64,000 bases of DNA from CAVORB01 sp963736235 (GCA_963736235.1 CAVTOR010000005.1:434001-498000), one strand, 5' to 3'; shown: positions 18,588 to 27,922, counted from the stretch's first letter. Program-made: numbers and translations. Notes: generated from the sequence alone by a model not told the origin.

Positions 18588-20280
18588 CTAGGTTGGCATT
18601 GTCTCGGCGACCACCCGGTCGCTCCCGCGCGCCCGCCGCCCGCGCTCGATGATGCGGTGGGACACATAGGTGCCCAGGCCCACGATCACGACGGCGATCA
18701 CGCCCAGGGCCGCTCCGGGTCCACGCCCGGCCGCCGACTGCATGTAGACGTAGATGCCGTAGGACAGCGGTGCGTCGGACTGCTGGGCCACCAGCATCAG
18801 GGTGGCGGAGAGCTCGACGGATGCCGTGGCAAAGCTGGTCACGAAGCCGGCCAGTATCCGCCCGGACATCAGGGGGACGACGATCCGCCAGACCGTGCGT
18901 CGTTTGGTGGCCCCGAGGTTCTCGGCCGCCTCCTCCAGGGTCTCGCTCACCTGCTGCAGCGCCGCCACGCAGGCGCGCAGGGCGTAGGGCAGGCGGCGGA
19001 TGGCGAGCGCGATCACCAGCATCGGCCACCAGGTGGCGAGGGGCTGGCCGCTGACCGGAAGCTGGAGGTCGAAGAAGGTGCGCAGGAAGCCGATGCCCAG
19101 GACGACCCCGGGGACCGCGAGTGCCGCCGTCGCCGCGTAGTCCAGCCACTTGCGGCCCGGCAGCTTGGTGCGCCATACGATATAGGCGATCGCCGTGCCG
19201 ATCACGACGTCGATGCTCGCGGCCAGTCCGGCGTAGAGCAGGGTATTGGTGATGTACTGGGACGAGGACTCGAAGACCCGCGCGTAGTGCTCGAGGGTGA
19301 AGGCGTCCGGCAGCGGCGCGTAGGACCAGATGGTGCCGAACGACAGCAGCAGCAGCCCGATGTGGGGCGCCAGCACCAGGGCCAGAATGAGCAGGATCAC
19401 GGCATAGGCGCCCGCCTTCTCCCAGGGGCGCAGGTCGCGTTTGAGCAGCCCGCCGCCGCCCTTCTGAACCGACGAGTAGTCGCGGCCGCGGAAGGCGAGG
19501 AAGGAGACCCACAGCGAGAACACGGAGAATAGAACCAGAATCACCGAGATCACATAGCCCATGGGGTCCGTAATGCCCACCGAGGTGATGCGCAGATAGG
19601 CCTGCGGGGCGAGCATGTTGTTGACGTTGAGCAGCAGGGGCGTGCCCAGGTCGTCGAAGACCTTGAGGAACACCAGGGCCGCCCCGGCGACATAGCCCGG
19701 CATGGCCAATGGGAAGACGATGCGGCGGAACAGCCGCAGGCCGCTCGCCCCGAGGTTCTGGGCCGACTCCTCGAGCGAGCGGTCGATATTGATCAGGCTC
19801 GCCGAGAGGTTGGTCAGGATGAAGGGAAAGTAGTGGATGCTCTCCACCAGGATGACCCCGTTCAGCCCTTCCATGAAGGGGATGGTGAAGCCGAGGTGCT
19901 CGTCGAGCAGCAGGTTCACACTGCCGTTGCTGCCGAACAGCATCTGCATGGCCACGGCGCCGACGAAGGGCGGCATGATCAGCGGGAATCACGCCCAGGG
20001 TCTGGATGAGCACCGCGCCGCCGAAGTTGAAGCGGCTGGTGAAGTACGCCAGGGGCACGGCGATGAGCGTCGCGATCACCACCGACACGCTGGCCACGTA
20101 GAGGGAGTTCCAGAAGGACTCCCGGAACAGGGAGGTGCGGAAGAAGTCCTGGAAGTTGACCAGGGTGAAGCCCCCGGTATGGGGGTCGAGGAAGGCGACG
20201 AAGACGACCTTGAGGACCGGAACGACCAGGAAGACCAACAGGAACAGGGCCAGCGCCAAGGCGACGCCGGCGGTCCCCAA
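18588..20280 (-). pseudogene. ABC importer permease, double (FbpB-type), one frameshift
   Basis: This is a fused two-domain permease of about 563 residues. Each half has six membrane helices and its own EAA loop: ESAQNLGASGLRLFRRIVFP in the N-terminal half and EAAENLGATKRRTVWRIVVP in the C-terminal half. The start MGTAGVALALALFLL is at 20280. One extra base near 19985, between LGVIP and LIMPPFVGAVAMQ, shifts the frame. Both sides are well conserved, so a sequence error is likely. Double permeases of this form serve iron(III) and phosphonate-type importers. It lies between the binding-protein and ATPase genes. Confidence 0.82.
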
Positions 20281-20385
20281 TGTTCGCTCGCAGGGTGCTC
20301 AATCCCGGCGGCGCCGATCAGCGGGCGCGCTATCGGGTGGGGCGCGCGCCGGTCTCGCGGCCAGCGCGGCCCGATTCCCGCCGCA

Positions 20386-21741
20386 TCAATCCGCCATCCC
20401 CTCCGCGCGGCGCGCCAGCTCTCTCGCCTTGGCGTAGTTCTCCCGGGCGAAGCGGTCCCACTGCTCCTCCACCTCCGCCTGGCGTTGGGGCACCTCGTCG
20501 GTGGCCTTATCGCGCTTCTTCTCGAAGATGGCGGCGAACGCCTTGTCGTTGGCCTGCTCCTCGGTGATCGGAACGGCGGCGATCAGGGCGCGCGCCTCGT
20601 CCACCAGCTTCTGCGCCTCCGGGTTCGGCTTCTTTGCCAGCGCGGCCTCCGCCGCGTAGATGGCCTTGGTGGCCTCTCGCAGGTCTTCGAGGCGGAAGGT
20701 GACCAGCTGGTCGTACAGGGAATTCACCAGGTTGTAGCGGCCCTCGGAGAGGTCGGAGTCGAAGTTGACCGCCGCCCCGATGGAGCTGTCCTCGAACGGG
20801 TTGGGCAGGCCCGGGGGCGCCTTGGCGTAGATCTCCGGCTTGACCGGGAGCCGGCTGATCTTGGGGTCGAACAGCAGCTTCTGTCCCTCGTCGGAGAGCA
20901 GGAACTCGATGAAGGCGGCCGCCGCCTGCGGGTGCGGCGCGTTCTTGACCATGCCCACGTTGGCCGGGACCAAGGCGGTGACCGTTGGGTACACGAACTC
21001 CACCGGGAAGCCGCTCGCCTTGGAGGAGAAGCCGAAGAAGTCGATCACGATGCCGATGCCGAACTCGCCGCTGTTGACGCCGTCGGGGACGCCGAAGCTG
21101 CGCTCGGTGACCGTCTTGAAGTTTCCGGACAGCTCCTTGAGGGTCGCCCAGCCCTTGTCCCATCCCTCGCCCTGCAGAATGGCCTCCACCGTGAGGTGGG
21201 TGGTGCCGGAGCGGGAGGGCGCGGACATGCCTACGTGCTCGAAATAGATGGGGTCCTTGAGGTCGTCCCACTCCTTCGGCTCCGGCAGCTTCTTGGCCTT
21301 GAGGTAGCGGGTGTTGTACATGAGGCCATAGCCGGAGGCCGCGAAGCCGAAGAAGTATCCGTCGGGGTCGTTGATCGGGAAGCTGCCGATCTTGTCCGGG
21401 ATGCCGCTGGCCGTCGGCTGGTGCTGCTGCAGCAGTCCCGCGCTCTTGAGCACCGCGAAGGCGTCCGGGGCCGATACCCAGAAAAGGTCCGTGGTGTTGT
21501 TGCCGGCGGTCTCCTGCAGGTATTTCACGCCGGCGGACGTCTTCTTGTTGAGCACCTCGACCTTGGTCCCGGGGTGCCTCTGCTCGAAGGCGCTTTGAAA
21601 GACGCCGGTGAGATCCTCGGGAAAGGAGGTGACGATCACGAGCTTGTCTTCCAGGGCCGAAGCGGTCTGGCTCAGGCCGAACAGCATGCCGACACAGGCG
21701 AGCGACATGCGGCGAAGCAGATTCTCCAGTGCGAGGTGCAT
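20386..21741 (-). CDS. ABC importer periplasmic binding protein
   Basis: This 451-residue protein has a signal peptide (cleavage probably after QTASA near residue 28), then KLVIVTSFPEDLTGVFQSAF. It belongs to the type 2 periplasmic binding fold of the FbpA/PhnS/PgtC kind: TDLFWVSAPDAFAVLK, FFGFAASGYGLMYN and FLLSDEGQKLLF are typical. It is about 100 residues longer than FbpA because of an added Glu/Lys-rich helical C-terminus. I do not see the iron-binding Tyr-Tyr pair clearly. Organophosphate (phosphonate or phosphoglycerate) is a real alternative to iron, favoured by the phosphate context and the upstream Pho-like box. GGAGG precedes the ATG. Confidence 0.75.
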   Translation of the reverse strand: MHLALENLLRRMSLACVGMLFGLSQTASALEDKLVIVTSFPEDLTGVFQSAFEQRHPGTKVEVLNKKTSAGVKYLQETAGNNTTDLFWVSAPDAFAVLKSAGLLQQHQPTASGIPDKIGSFPINDPDGYFFGFAASGYGLMYNTRYLKAKKLPEPKEWDDLKDPIYFEHVGMSAPSRSGTTHLTVEAILQGEGWDKGWATLKELSGNFKTVTERSFGVPDGVNSGEFGIGIVIDFFGFSSKASGFPVEFVYPTVTALVPANVGMVKNAPHPQAAAAFIEFLLSDEGQKLLFDPKISRLPVKPEIYAKAPPGLPNPFEDSSIGAAVNFDSDLSEGRYNLVNSLYDQLVTFRLEDLREATKAIYAAEAALAKKPNPEAQKLVDEARALIAAVPITEEQANDKAFAAIFEKKRDKATDEVPQRQAEVEEQWDRFARENYAKARELARRAEGMAD

Positions 21742-22080
21742 TGCGTATCCTCCGAGTAGTCCCCGTTTAGGGCGTTGTTATCCTGATCCGGCCAGCTCCG
21801 GGCGCGCGTGGCGCACGCCTGAATCGGCCCGAGTATAAGCGAGTTCCCGGCCGCCTGCGCGCGGGGCGAAGCTCAGTTTGATGCGGTCCGGAAAACGTAT
21901 TTTTTTGCTTGGCTATTGCGGTAACAATTCGGTAACAATAAGGCTCCGAATCCTGGCGCTGCGCACGGGTCCAGCGTCCTTCCCTGCCCCTGCGGACCTT
22001 GCGGGAGCAACCATTTGATGAGGCGGTGACGCGGGCCAGGGTGGCCTCGGGTCAGCGCCTCGGCGACTTTGAGGTGCGGA
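21742..22080. other. Divergent intergenic region with candidate Pho box
   Basis: This region of about 339 bases separates the leftward binding-protein gene from the rightward 484-aa unknown gene. It contains an A/T-rich stretch at about 21897-21945, unusual in this GC-rich window, with the perfect direct repeat at 21919-21936. No small gene is evident. Confidence 0.5.
21919..21936 (+). promoter_or_regulatory. Candidate PhoB box (CGGTAAC-N4-CGGTAAC)
   Basis: A perfect 7-base direct repeat CGGTAAC occurs with a 4-base spacer, the geometry of a PhoB box. It sits in an A/T-rich island between two divergent genes, 178 bases from the binding protein start (21741) and 145 bases from the start at 22081. 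Either or both could be controlled. The half-site resembles CTGTAAT at 57378 more than the E. coli CTGTCAT. Confidence 0.45.
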
Positions 22081-23535
22081 ATGGACTACTTCGACTTCGT
22101 CGACGGCGTATTCAACGATCAGCCGTCGATCCTCACGCTCCGATTCTCCCTCATGGCCCTCGGGAAGGCCGGGACCGAGGAATCGAACACCCTTTGGTTC
22201 GTGCGCGACGACGACTCGGCCGTCTGCGCCGCCGGCTCTCTCGCGACGGGCTTTTCCTCACGCCTGCAGCTCTTGGTTCGCGAGATGACCGACGAGCACG
22301 CGGTGTCCGGCCTGAAGCTTCTCGGTCAAACGAGCACGGCATCGGAGACTGTTCGCGTGCCGAGCTGCGAGGTGACGCGCGCAACGCGGTTGCGGGCATG
22401 CTTCGTCCCCGACGGGCCTTACCTGGTGGCGACCGACCTGGAGGATTGTCCGGCAGTCGATCAGGGGAGTGGCGAGAAGAGTGAGACCGTGTCCGCGATC
22501 AGGGTCGTCATGGCCGGTTTGCCCATGGGCAGCACGTTCGAGAAATCGGTATGGCTCGCCGCCTGCTGTCGCGACGCGCCGGACTCGGTCGGCGAGGATG
22601 TGCTCTTTCGCTATCTCGCCTACTTTTATCCGATTCGGTTTCATCACACCCCTTTCCACCGCTGGAACCGTGAGTTCGGCGACCGATACTGGTCGGGTCT
22701 TCCCTGGTTGCACAAGCGTTTCCTGGGCGCCTTGGCTCCCGATGCCCCTTCCACGGGAGATCCGTCGCGTAATCTGTTCTGGAGCAAGAATCGCAACAGC
22801 CTTCTGCCCGCCTGGAAAGGGGTCTGCAGAAACGGCATCGGTAGCCTGCTCGACGATATCCGGCACAGATTGACGGATCTCGACGAACGCAGCGGGAATC
22901 GAATCGGCACGGAATGCCTGATGCGGTGGATCGAGGACAAGGGCAGGGGCAGCGTCGAGTCTGAGCTCGACTGTGCGCTCGTGCTCTGCGCTTGCGGCAC
23001 CCTGGCCGCGATGGACCGTCTCTGGCTGCCCCTGTTGTGTCTTCTTTGGCGCCGGGAGGGCATGGAAAAGGCGGCGGATTTCGATTCCGCGCTGGCTCAT
23101 GTGTTGGGGCAGGGGGCGGATGAATCCTGGCGTAGGTACGCCGAGGTCGGGCACGCGGGCTATGCGATGCAGGGGATTATCGAGCTGCGCGCCGCACTTG
23201 CCGGGATCAGCGGTGGACTGGTTTCCGAGTCGATCCAGTACCGGCCTGCCGAGAGCACGATCACCGAAACGATTGAGGTCGCAGGCATCGATCAACCGGT
23301 CGCCCAAACCCTGGTCGGCGACATCCTCGGCATAGACACGAAGGACGGCGGTGCGCCGGACGACCTTCTCCGGTCGCGCGGTTCCCGTTCGCCACTCTCC
23401 TCCGACCTGGGGTACGCCCTCCACAACCTGAAAGACCGAAAACGCGGCGGTGTCGCGGATATCACGGCGGAATACGTTCCCGTTCGAGCGGTGCTGCGGA
23501 TTCGGATCGGTTTTCCCGTGGGCTTGGTGCGATAG
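22081..23535 (+). CDS. Unknown conserved-looking protein (484 aa)
   Basis: I do not recognise this protein. The ATG at 22081 follows GAGGTG at 22071-22076. A TTG four codons upstream is less likely. It has no signal peptide or clear membrane helix. The N-terminal about 125 residues are beta-rich (YFDFVDGVFNDQPSILTLRF). The middle is Trp/Tyr/His-rich (YLAYFYPIRFHHTPFHRWN). There are nine or more cysteines, but not in a classic Fe-S spacing. The C-terminus ends in a beta-like ITAEYVPVRAVLRIRIGF. Divergent from the ABC importer and sharing its Pho-like box, it may be a phosphate-starvation protein. That role is inferred. Confidence 0.6.
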   Translation: MDYFDFVDGVFNDQPSILTLRFSLMALGKAGTEESNTLWFVRDDDSAVCAAGSLATGFSSRLQLLVREMTDEHAVSGLKLLGQTSTASETVRVPSCEVTRATRLRACFVPDGPYLVATDLEDCPAVDQGSGEKSETVSAIRVVMAGLPMGSTFEKSVWLAACCRDAPDSVGEDVLFRYLAYFYPIRFHHTPFHRWNREFGDRYWSGLPWLHKRFLGALAPDAPSTGDPSRNLFWSKNRNSLLPAWKGVCRNGIGSLLDDIRHRLTDLDERSGNRIGTECLMRWIEDKGRGSVESELDCALVLCACGTLAAMDRLWLPLLCLLWRREGMEKAADFDSALAHVLGQGADESWRRYAEVGHAGYAMQGIIELRAALAGISGGLVSESIQYRPAESTITETIEVAGIDQPVAQTLVGDILGIDTKDGGAPDDLLRSRGSRSPLSSDLGYALHNLKDRKRGGVADITAEYVPVRAVLRIRIGFPVGLVR

Positions 23536-23588
23536 CAGAGGGGAATCGCGGCGGCGAAATCGGCCCTCGTCCCGAGGGGTGGAAGTGC

Positions 23589-23656
23589 TGCCCGGAGGAT
23601 GACGTCCGGGCAGCCGCCGCTTTGCGGGCAAAGGCGCCGGCCATTGGCGGCCGGCG
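23589..23656. terminator. Twin hairpins between convergent genes
   Basis: Two GC-rich stem-loops lie between the converging 484-aa gene and the DUF47 gene. The first has arms TGCCCGGA/TCCGGGCA (23589-23612) and the second CGCCGGCC/GGCCGGCG (23635-23656). Neither has a run of T on its 3' side, so a bidirectional terminator is inferred from position and stem strength only. Confidence 0.5.
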
Positions 23657-23668
23657 GAACAACCGTTG

Positions 23669-24367
23669 TCAGGCGATCTGAACGACGATGTCGTGCAGCA
23701 CGCCAGCTGCGTGCTCGAGGCGGTCGGCGCCGTTGGAGAGGTGGCGGTACACCTCCCGGCGCTTGAAGGTCTCGATGACGTACAACATGGCGTCGGCCTC
23801 GGCGTTCTCGGTTTTCTGCCTCAGGGCCTCGACCAGATGATCGGCGCTGAAGAGGTCGGCCAATGCGGCCCGGTAGACCTTCTCCGTGTTGCGCTCCGCC
23901 TTGCGCGCCGCCGCGGCGTTCTCCTCCGCTTCCATGGGCTTGTCTGAGAGCTTCTTATAGCCGTCGCGCAGTTCCATGCTGCCATCGCGCATCAGGCGGG
24001 CCATCTCAGCCATGTGCTCGTCGGGCTTGATGTCGAGGGCCTCGATCTCGCGCACCGTGGTCTTGGCGTAGTTCAGGATCTCGTCGATGGTGACGATGGC
24101 CCGGTAGATGTCCTCCCGGTCCATCGGGGTCGCGAAGGCATGGTTCAGAATCTCCATGTGTTTGGCCTTCAGCTCATCGCCTTCCTTTTCCTTGGCCCGC
24201 ACCTCGTTGCCGATCTCCATGTCCCCGCTCTCCATGAACTTGACGAATACGTCCAGGGACTGGCAGACCTGCTCGGCCTGGGCGCCGATCAGGCCATAGA
24301 AGTCCGGCATGATGGGGAACACGCGATCGACCAGCTTGGTGACAATCGAATTGGAGCTGCCGCTCAT
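23669..24367 (-). CDS. DUF47 (PhoU-like) phosphate transport regulator
   Basis: This 232-residue all-helical protein of the DUF47/TIGR00153 group is a PhoU relative that accompanies Pit transporters and may gate them or bind metals. Typical acidic metal-binding repeats are seen in EKEGDELKAKHMEI and RAIVTIDEILNYAKTTVREIE, and in the second half in EAEENAAAARKAERNTEKVYR. It lies 52 bases downstream of the Pit gene on the same strand. The second DUF47-Pit pair of the window (52941-54976) has the reverse order. Confidence 0.88.
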   Translation of the reverse strand: MSGSSNSIVTKLVDRVFPIMPDFYGLIGAQAEQVCQSLDVFVKFMESGDMEIGNEVRAKEKEGDELKAKHMEILNHAFATPMDREDIYRAIVTIDEILNYAKTTVREIEALDIKPDEHMAEMARLMRDGSMELRDGYKKLSDKPMEAEENAAAARKAERNTEKVYRAALADLFSADHLVEALRQKTENAEADAMLYVIETFKRREVYRHLSNGADRLEHAAGVLHDIVVQIA

Positions 24368-24419
24368 AGGGGTAATCCTCTGTTATTCAGCATAAAAAGA
24401 CGCTAGAAGGCGGTGAAAT

Positions 24420-25460
24420 TCAGTTCACGCCGACAATGGCGTTGACGACCAGATAGGTCAGGACCGACACGGAGCCCGCACCCGGGATGGTGATGACCCA
24501 GGTGCTGATGATGTCTCGCGCTTTTGCCCACCGAACGGCCTTGGGACGTTCTGAGGCGCCGATGCCCATCAGCGCGGAGCTGACGACGTGGGTGGTGGAG
24601 ACCGGTGCGCCGATCACCGAGGCGGTGAAGATTACGGATGCGGAGGTCAGCTGGGCGTCGAAGGCATGGATGGGGCGGACCTTGAAGATGCCGAAACCGA
24701 CCGTGCGCACGATGCGCCAGCCGCCGGACAGGATGCCCAGGGTGATGGCCGTGGCGCAGGCTAGGATGACCCAGAAGGGGACCACGAACTCCGTGAGGAT
24801 GCCGCCGTTGATGAGCACCAGGGTGATGATGCCCATGCTCTTCTGGGCGTCGTTGGCCCCGTGGGCGAAGGCCAGGCCGGCACAGGAGAAGATCTGGATG
24901 CGCTTGAAGAACTTGTTGACGCCGGGCTTGGCCCCGCGCATGAGGAAGAAGACCAGCCGATGGATGAAGAATCCGGCCCAGAAGCCGATGACGGGGGAGA
25001 TCACCAGCGCCAGCAGCACCTTGGTCACACCCGTGAAGTGTCCCTGGGCGAGTTGGGAGAAGCCCCAGATCACGTGATCGGAGCCTACGGCGATGAGCAC
25101 CGCGCCGGCCAGACCGCCGACGAGGGCGTGGGACGACGAGGAGGGGATGCCGAACCACCAGGTGATGAGGTTCCAGAAGATGGCCCCGGACAGCCCGCAC
25201 AGGATGACGGTCACGGAGAGAATGGCCGCGATATCGTCCAGATTGACGAACTTGCCGATGGTGTTCGCCACCGCCGTGCCGCCAAGCAGGGGGCCGAGAA
25301 ACTCGAAGGTGGCGACGATCACCACCGCCTGGACAGGCGTCAAGGCCCGCGAGGCGATGGGGGTGGCGATGATGTTCGATGCGTCGTGAAAGCCGTTGGT
25401 GTAGTCGAAGATCAGGACTACGGCCACGGCGACGACGACGAGCACGGATAGGATGTCCAA
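24420..25460 (-). CDS. Low-affinity inorganic phosphate transporter (Pit family)
   Basis: This 346-residue membrane protein has about ten hydrophobic helices and the two PiT signature repeats: DYTNGFHDASNIIAT near residues 24-38 and FAHGANDAQKSMGII near 205-219. It imports metal-phosphate using H+ or Na+. Short members of this type are common next to DUF47 genes. It differs in subtype from the 421-residue Pit at 53711. The 5' region (25461-25824) is shared with the divergent ppk2 gene and contains a Pho-like box. Confidence 0.93.
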   Translation of the reverse strand: MDILSVLVVVAVAVVLIFDYTNGFHDASNIIATPIASRALTPVQAVVIVATFEFLGPLLGGTAVANTIGKFVNLDDIAAILSVTVILCGLSGAIFWNLITWWFGIPSSSSHALVGGLAGAVLIAVGSDHVIWGFSQLAQGHFTGVTKVLLALVISPVIGFWAGFFIHRLVFFLMRGAKPGVNKFFKRIQIFSCAGLAFAHGANDAQKSMGIITLVLINGGILTEFVVPFWVILACATAITLGILSGGWRIVRTVGFGIFKVRPIHAFDAQLTSASVIFTASVIGAPVSTTHVVSSALMGIGASERPKAVRWAKARDIISTWVITIPGAGSVSVLTYLVVNAIVGVN

Positions 25461-25824
25461 GGACGGTTAAACTCCACGGATGCAGTGGCGTTCGCGCTCG
25501 CAGACGGCTGTCCGCGCGAACAGAATAAAGCTGGCCCTTGGACCAGCCCCCAATAAATCGAGAAAATCAAATGCTTGTGGCAGCGCTGACTCGGTGTTCT
25601 GCAGCCGATCAGGGTTGCATTCCACGCCACCCGGTGTCCTTACTCGTTCCGTGGGAAGCGCTGGCGCTGTCCTTCGAAAGCCTCGCGGCATTTTCAGGTT
25701 CGCCAATTTATCATTCTTCGGTAACAATACCGTAACATTCACAGTACTGCCAATGCGGAGGCTGAACAACGTCTTCCTGCCGCGGTGCCTGCCGGAAAAT
25801 CGAAACAAATAGGTGGAGGAAAAG
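25461..25824. other. Divergent pit/ppk2 intergenic region
   Basis: This gap of 364 bases lies between the leftward pit gene and the rightward ppk2 gene. Apart from the candidate Pho box at 25719-25736 I see no gene, RNA or strong hairpin here. The ppk2 ribosome site is GGAGGA at 25815-25820. Confidence 0.5.
25719..25736 (+). promoter_or_regulatory. Candidate PhoB box (CGGTAAC-N4-CCGTAAC)
   Basis: The half-sites CGGTAAC and CCGTAAC are separated by 4 bases, 88 bases before the ppk2 ATG and 258 bases from the divergent pit start. Local sequence is A/T-rich. Same design as the boxes at 10066, 21919 and 57367. Confidence 0.45.
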
Positions 25825-26922
25825 ATGACGACAACGACGCGAACCCGTAAGCCCTCACGCCGTGGGACGGCGAGGCTCGAGACCCCGACCAGCGACGACG
25901 GGCTATTGGACCAGGAGGAGCTGGACATGGACACCGACGACCACGATGAGACCCCGGAGCCGAAGGCGGCCAGGTCCAAGGGCGGCGGTGGAAATGGCCA
26001 GGCGCCGGTTGACCAGCCTCCCGGCGCCGAGGGTGAGGGCGCGGCCGGCATAGCTGCCGAGGCACCGACCATAAAGCCCAGCGGCAAGGATGCCGAGGAG
26101 TTCAAGCTCAAGCAGGCCAAGAAGACGAGCAACCGCAAAGGACCGCCGGACGACCTGGCCGAGCCTTTAACCAAGCTCAGCGCCGCCGATTACCTCGATC
26201 TGATCATGCCCCTGCACGTGGAACTGCTGAAGATGCAGAACTGGGCTAAGGACGAGGGGCTGAGGCTGCTGGTGCTCAACGAGGGCCGCGATGCCGGGGG
26301 CAAAGGAGGCACCATCAAGCGCTTCGTCGAGCACATGAATCCCCGCGGCGCGCGGGTAGTGGCCCTCGACAAGCCGAGCGACCGCGAGCGCACCCAGTGG
26401 TACTTCCAGCGCTACTTGGCGCACCTGCCGTCGTCGGGGGAGATCACCTTCTTTGACCGCAGCTGGTACAACCGGGCGATGGTGGAGCGGGTCATGGGCT
26501 TCTGCAGCGGGGCGGAGGTCAAGGAGTTCCTACGCTCCGTGCCCGAGCTCGAGCGCATGCTGATCCGTTCGGGCATTACGCTGGTCAAGTTCTATTACTC
26601 GGTCAGCAAGAAAGAGCAGGCGCGGCGATTCAACAAGCGCACCCACGATCCGCTAAAGCAGTGGAAGCTGAGCCCGGTCGACCAGGAGTCTCAGGGCAAA
26701 TGGGACGACTACACCAAGGCGAAGGAGGACATGTTCTTCTTCACCTCCACCGCCGACAGCCCTTGGATCATCGTCAAGTCCGATGATAAGAAGCGCGCCC
26801 GCATCAACGCCATTCGCTACCTCCTCGGCCAGATCGATTACCCTGGACGGCGGGACGAGCTGCTAACCATCGACAAGCGGATCGTCAAGACGGTGCAGGA
26901 GGAGATGGGCGTCGAGGACTGA
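25825..26922 (+). CDS. ppk2: Polyphosphate kinase 2 (PPK2)
   Basis: This 365-residue PPK2 transfers phosphate between polyphosphate and nucleotides. Walker A is EGRDAGGKGG at about residues 153-162 and the Walker B/DRS motif is FFDRSWYNR at 209-217. The lid segment RFNKRTHDPLKQWKLSPVD follows, and the arrangement matches single-domain PPK2. The ATG at 25825 follows GGAGGA. An added N-terminal stretch of about 100 residues is disordered-looking, acidic and Gly/Pro-rich (residues 22-45 hold many Asp/Glu), beyond the usual family start. It heads a run with a coiled-coil protein and a Na/Pi symporter. Confidence 0.95.
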   Translation: MTTTTRTRKPSRRGTARLETPTSDDGLLDQEELDMDTDDHDETPEPKAARSKGGGGNGQAPVDQPPGAEGEGAAGIAAEAPTIKPSGKDAEEFKLKQAKKTSNRKGPPDDLAEPLTKLSAADYLDLIMPLHVELLKMQNWAKDEGLRLLVLNEGRDAGGKGGTIKRFVEHMNPRGARVVALDKPSDRERTQWYFQRYLAHLPSSGEITFFDRSWYNRAMVERVMGFCSGAEVKEFLRSVPELERMLIRSGITLVKFYYSVSKKEQARRFNKRTHDPLKQWKLSPVDQESQGKWDDYTKAKEDMFFFTSTADSPWIIVKSDDKKRARINAIRYLLGQIDYPGRRDELLTIDKRIVKTVQEEMGVED

Positions 26923-27085
26923 GGGATCTCAGGCAGCCGGCTCCAGCCGCCGAGGAGGGCCGGTAGTCGAGGCGAACGCCGCCTGGTGCCCGAATGCGGA
27001 GAATTCGGTGCACCGGCGGCGCACTCTTTTCATAATTGGCGGCGACCGCAACCAAGACATCACCCGCGGAGGTATTTGAGATCCC

Positions 27086-27922
27086 ATGTCGAGTTCAGAC
27101 AAGTCGCTGAAGGGCGCGTCATCGCTGATCAAGGAGCTGCTTGAGACGGCCAGGGCCCAGATCGAGGTTGCGCAGGCGCAGGAGCGGGTCGCGACGGCCC
27201 AGGCCGCGGCGCAGGCGGAAACTACCAAGGCCAAGGCGCAGGCCGCCAAGGCCGAGGCGCTCGCGGCGCAGTTGCAGGCCGAGGCCCAGGCGAAGGCCGC
27301 GCAGGCTCAGGCGGAGATCGCGGAGGCGCGCAAGCAGGGGGCGGAAGCGAAGGAGCGCGCGGACAAGGCGATGGAAGAGGCCCGCGCCGAGGTCGATCGG
27401 GTGAGGGCGGAGACCCAGGCGGAGATTGCCAAGATCAAGCAAGCCGCCGCGAAGGAGATCGAGCGTTCGCGTCGGGAGGCCCTGTCCGAAGCAGAACGAA
27501 TCATCTCGGACGCCAAGGCGGAACTCGGAATAGAGGCGCAGGCCCAAGCCGAGACCGCGGCTGCCCAGGCGGAGACCGCGCGGGCGCAGGCGAAGACGGC
27601 GGAGGCCCAGGCGAGAACGGCGCAGGCCCTCGCGCAGGCGAGCGCCAAGGAGCAAGGCGAGGCGGCCGCGGCGTTGGAGAAGGCGAAGGAGGCGCAGGCC
27701 AGGCTGGACGCGGCGGAGCGCAACGCCAAGGCGGCATTGGACAGGGTCAAGGATTACTCGGCTGCTGCCACCTCCCAGCCCGATGCGGATGCTCCGGGCG
27801 CCCCCGCCGATGAGAAACGTGGCGCCGCCAGCGCGGGGCCCGGTGTTGCCAAGAAGACGGCAACCAAGAAGGGCGTCGCCCCGCGTACCGTTTCCAAGAA
27901 GCGGCCCGTGTCCGGCGGGTAG
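27086..27922 (+). CDS. Ala/Lys/Glu-rich coiled-coil protein with basic tail
   Basis: This 278-residue protein is low in complexity. Residues about 15-230 are a near-continuous Ala/Glu/Gln/Lys helix with 7- and 11-residue periodicity (AQAETARAQAKTAEAQART style), predicting a long coiled coil. The last about 50 residues are a Pro/Ala then Lys-rich tail (KKTATKKGVAPRTVSKKRP), like histone H1-like and AlgP-type tails. It has no membrane segment or signal peptide. GGAGG lies 13 bases before the ATG. Between ppk2 and a Na/Pi symporter, a polyphosphate-granule or nucleoid-binding structural role is possible but only inferred. Confidence 0.6.
   Translation: MSSSDKSLKGASSLIKELLETARAQIEVAQAQERVATAQAAAQAETTKAKAQAAKAEALAAQLQAEAQAKAAQAQAEIAEARKQGAEAKERADKAMEEARAEVDRVRAETQAEIAKIKQAAAKEIERSRREALSEAERIISDAKAELGIEAQAQAETAAAQAETARAQAKTAEAQARTAQALAQASAKEQGEAAAALEKAKEAQARLDAAERNAKAALDRVKDYSAAATSQPDADAPGAPADEKRGAASAGPGVAKKTATKKGVAPRTVSKKRPVSGG

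Noticed and set aside
19837..21759. 640-aa rightward frame antisense to the binding protein and permease
   Set aside because: It mirrors the importer genes, which carry signal peptide and EAA motifs on the other strand.
27100..27780. Repetitive GC-rich DNA suggestive of a tandem repeat array
   Set aside because: It is the codon-level effect of an Ala/Gln/Glu/Lys coiled coil, not a nucleotide repeat with a fixed unit.
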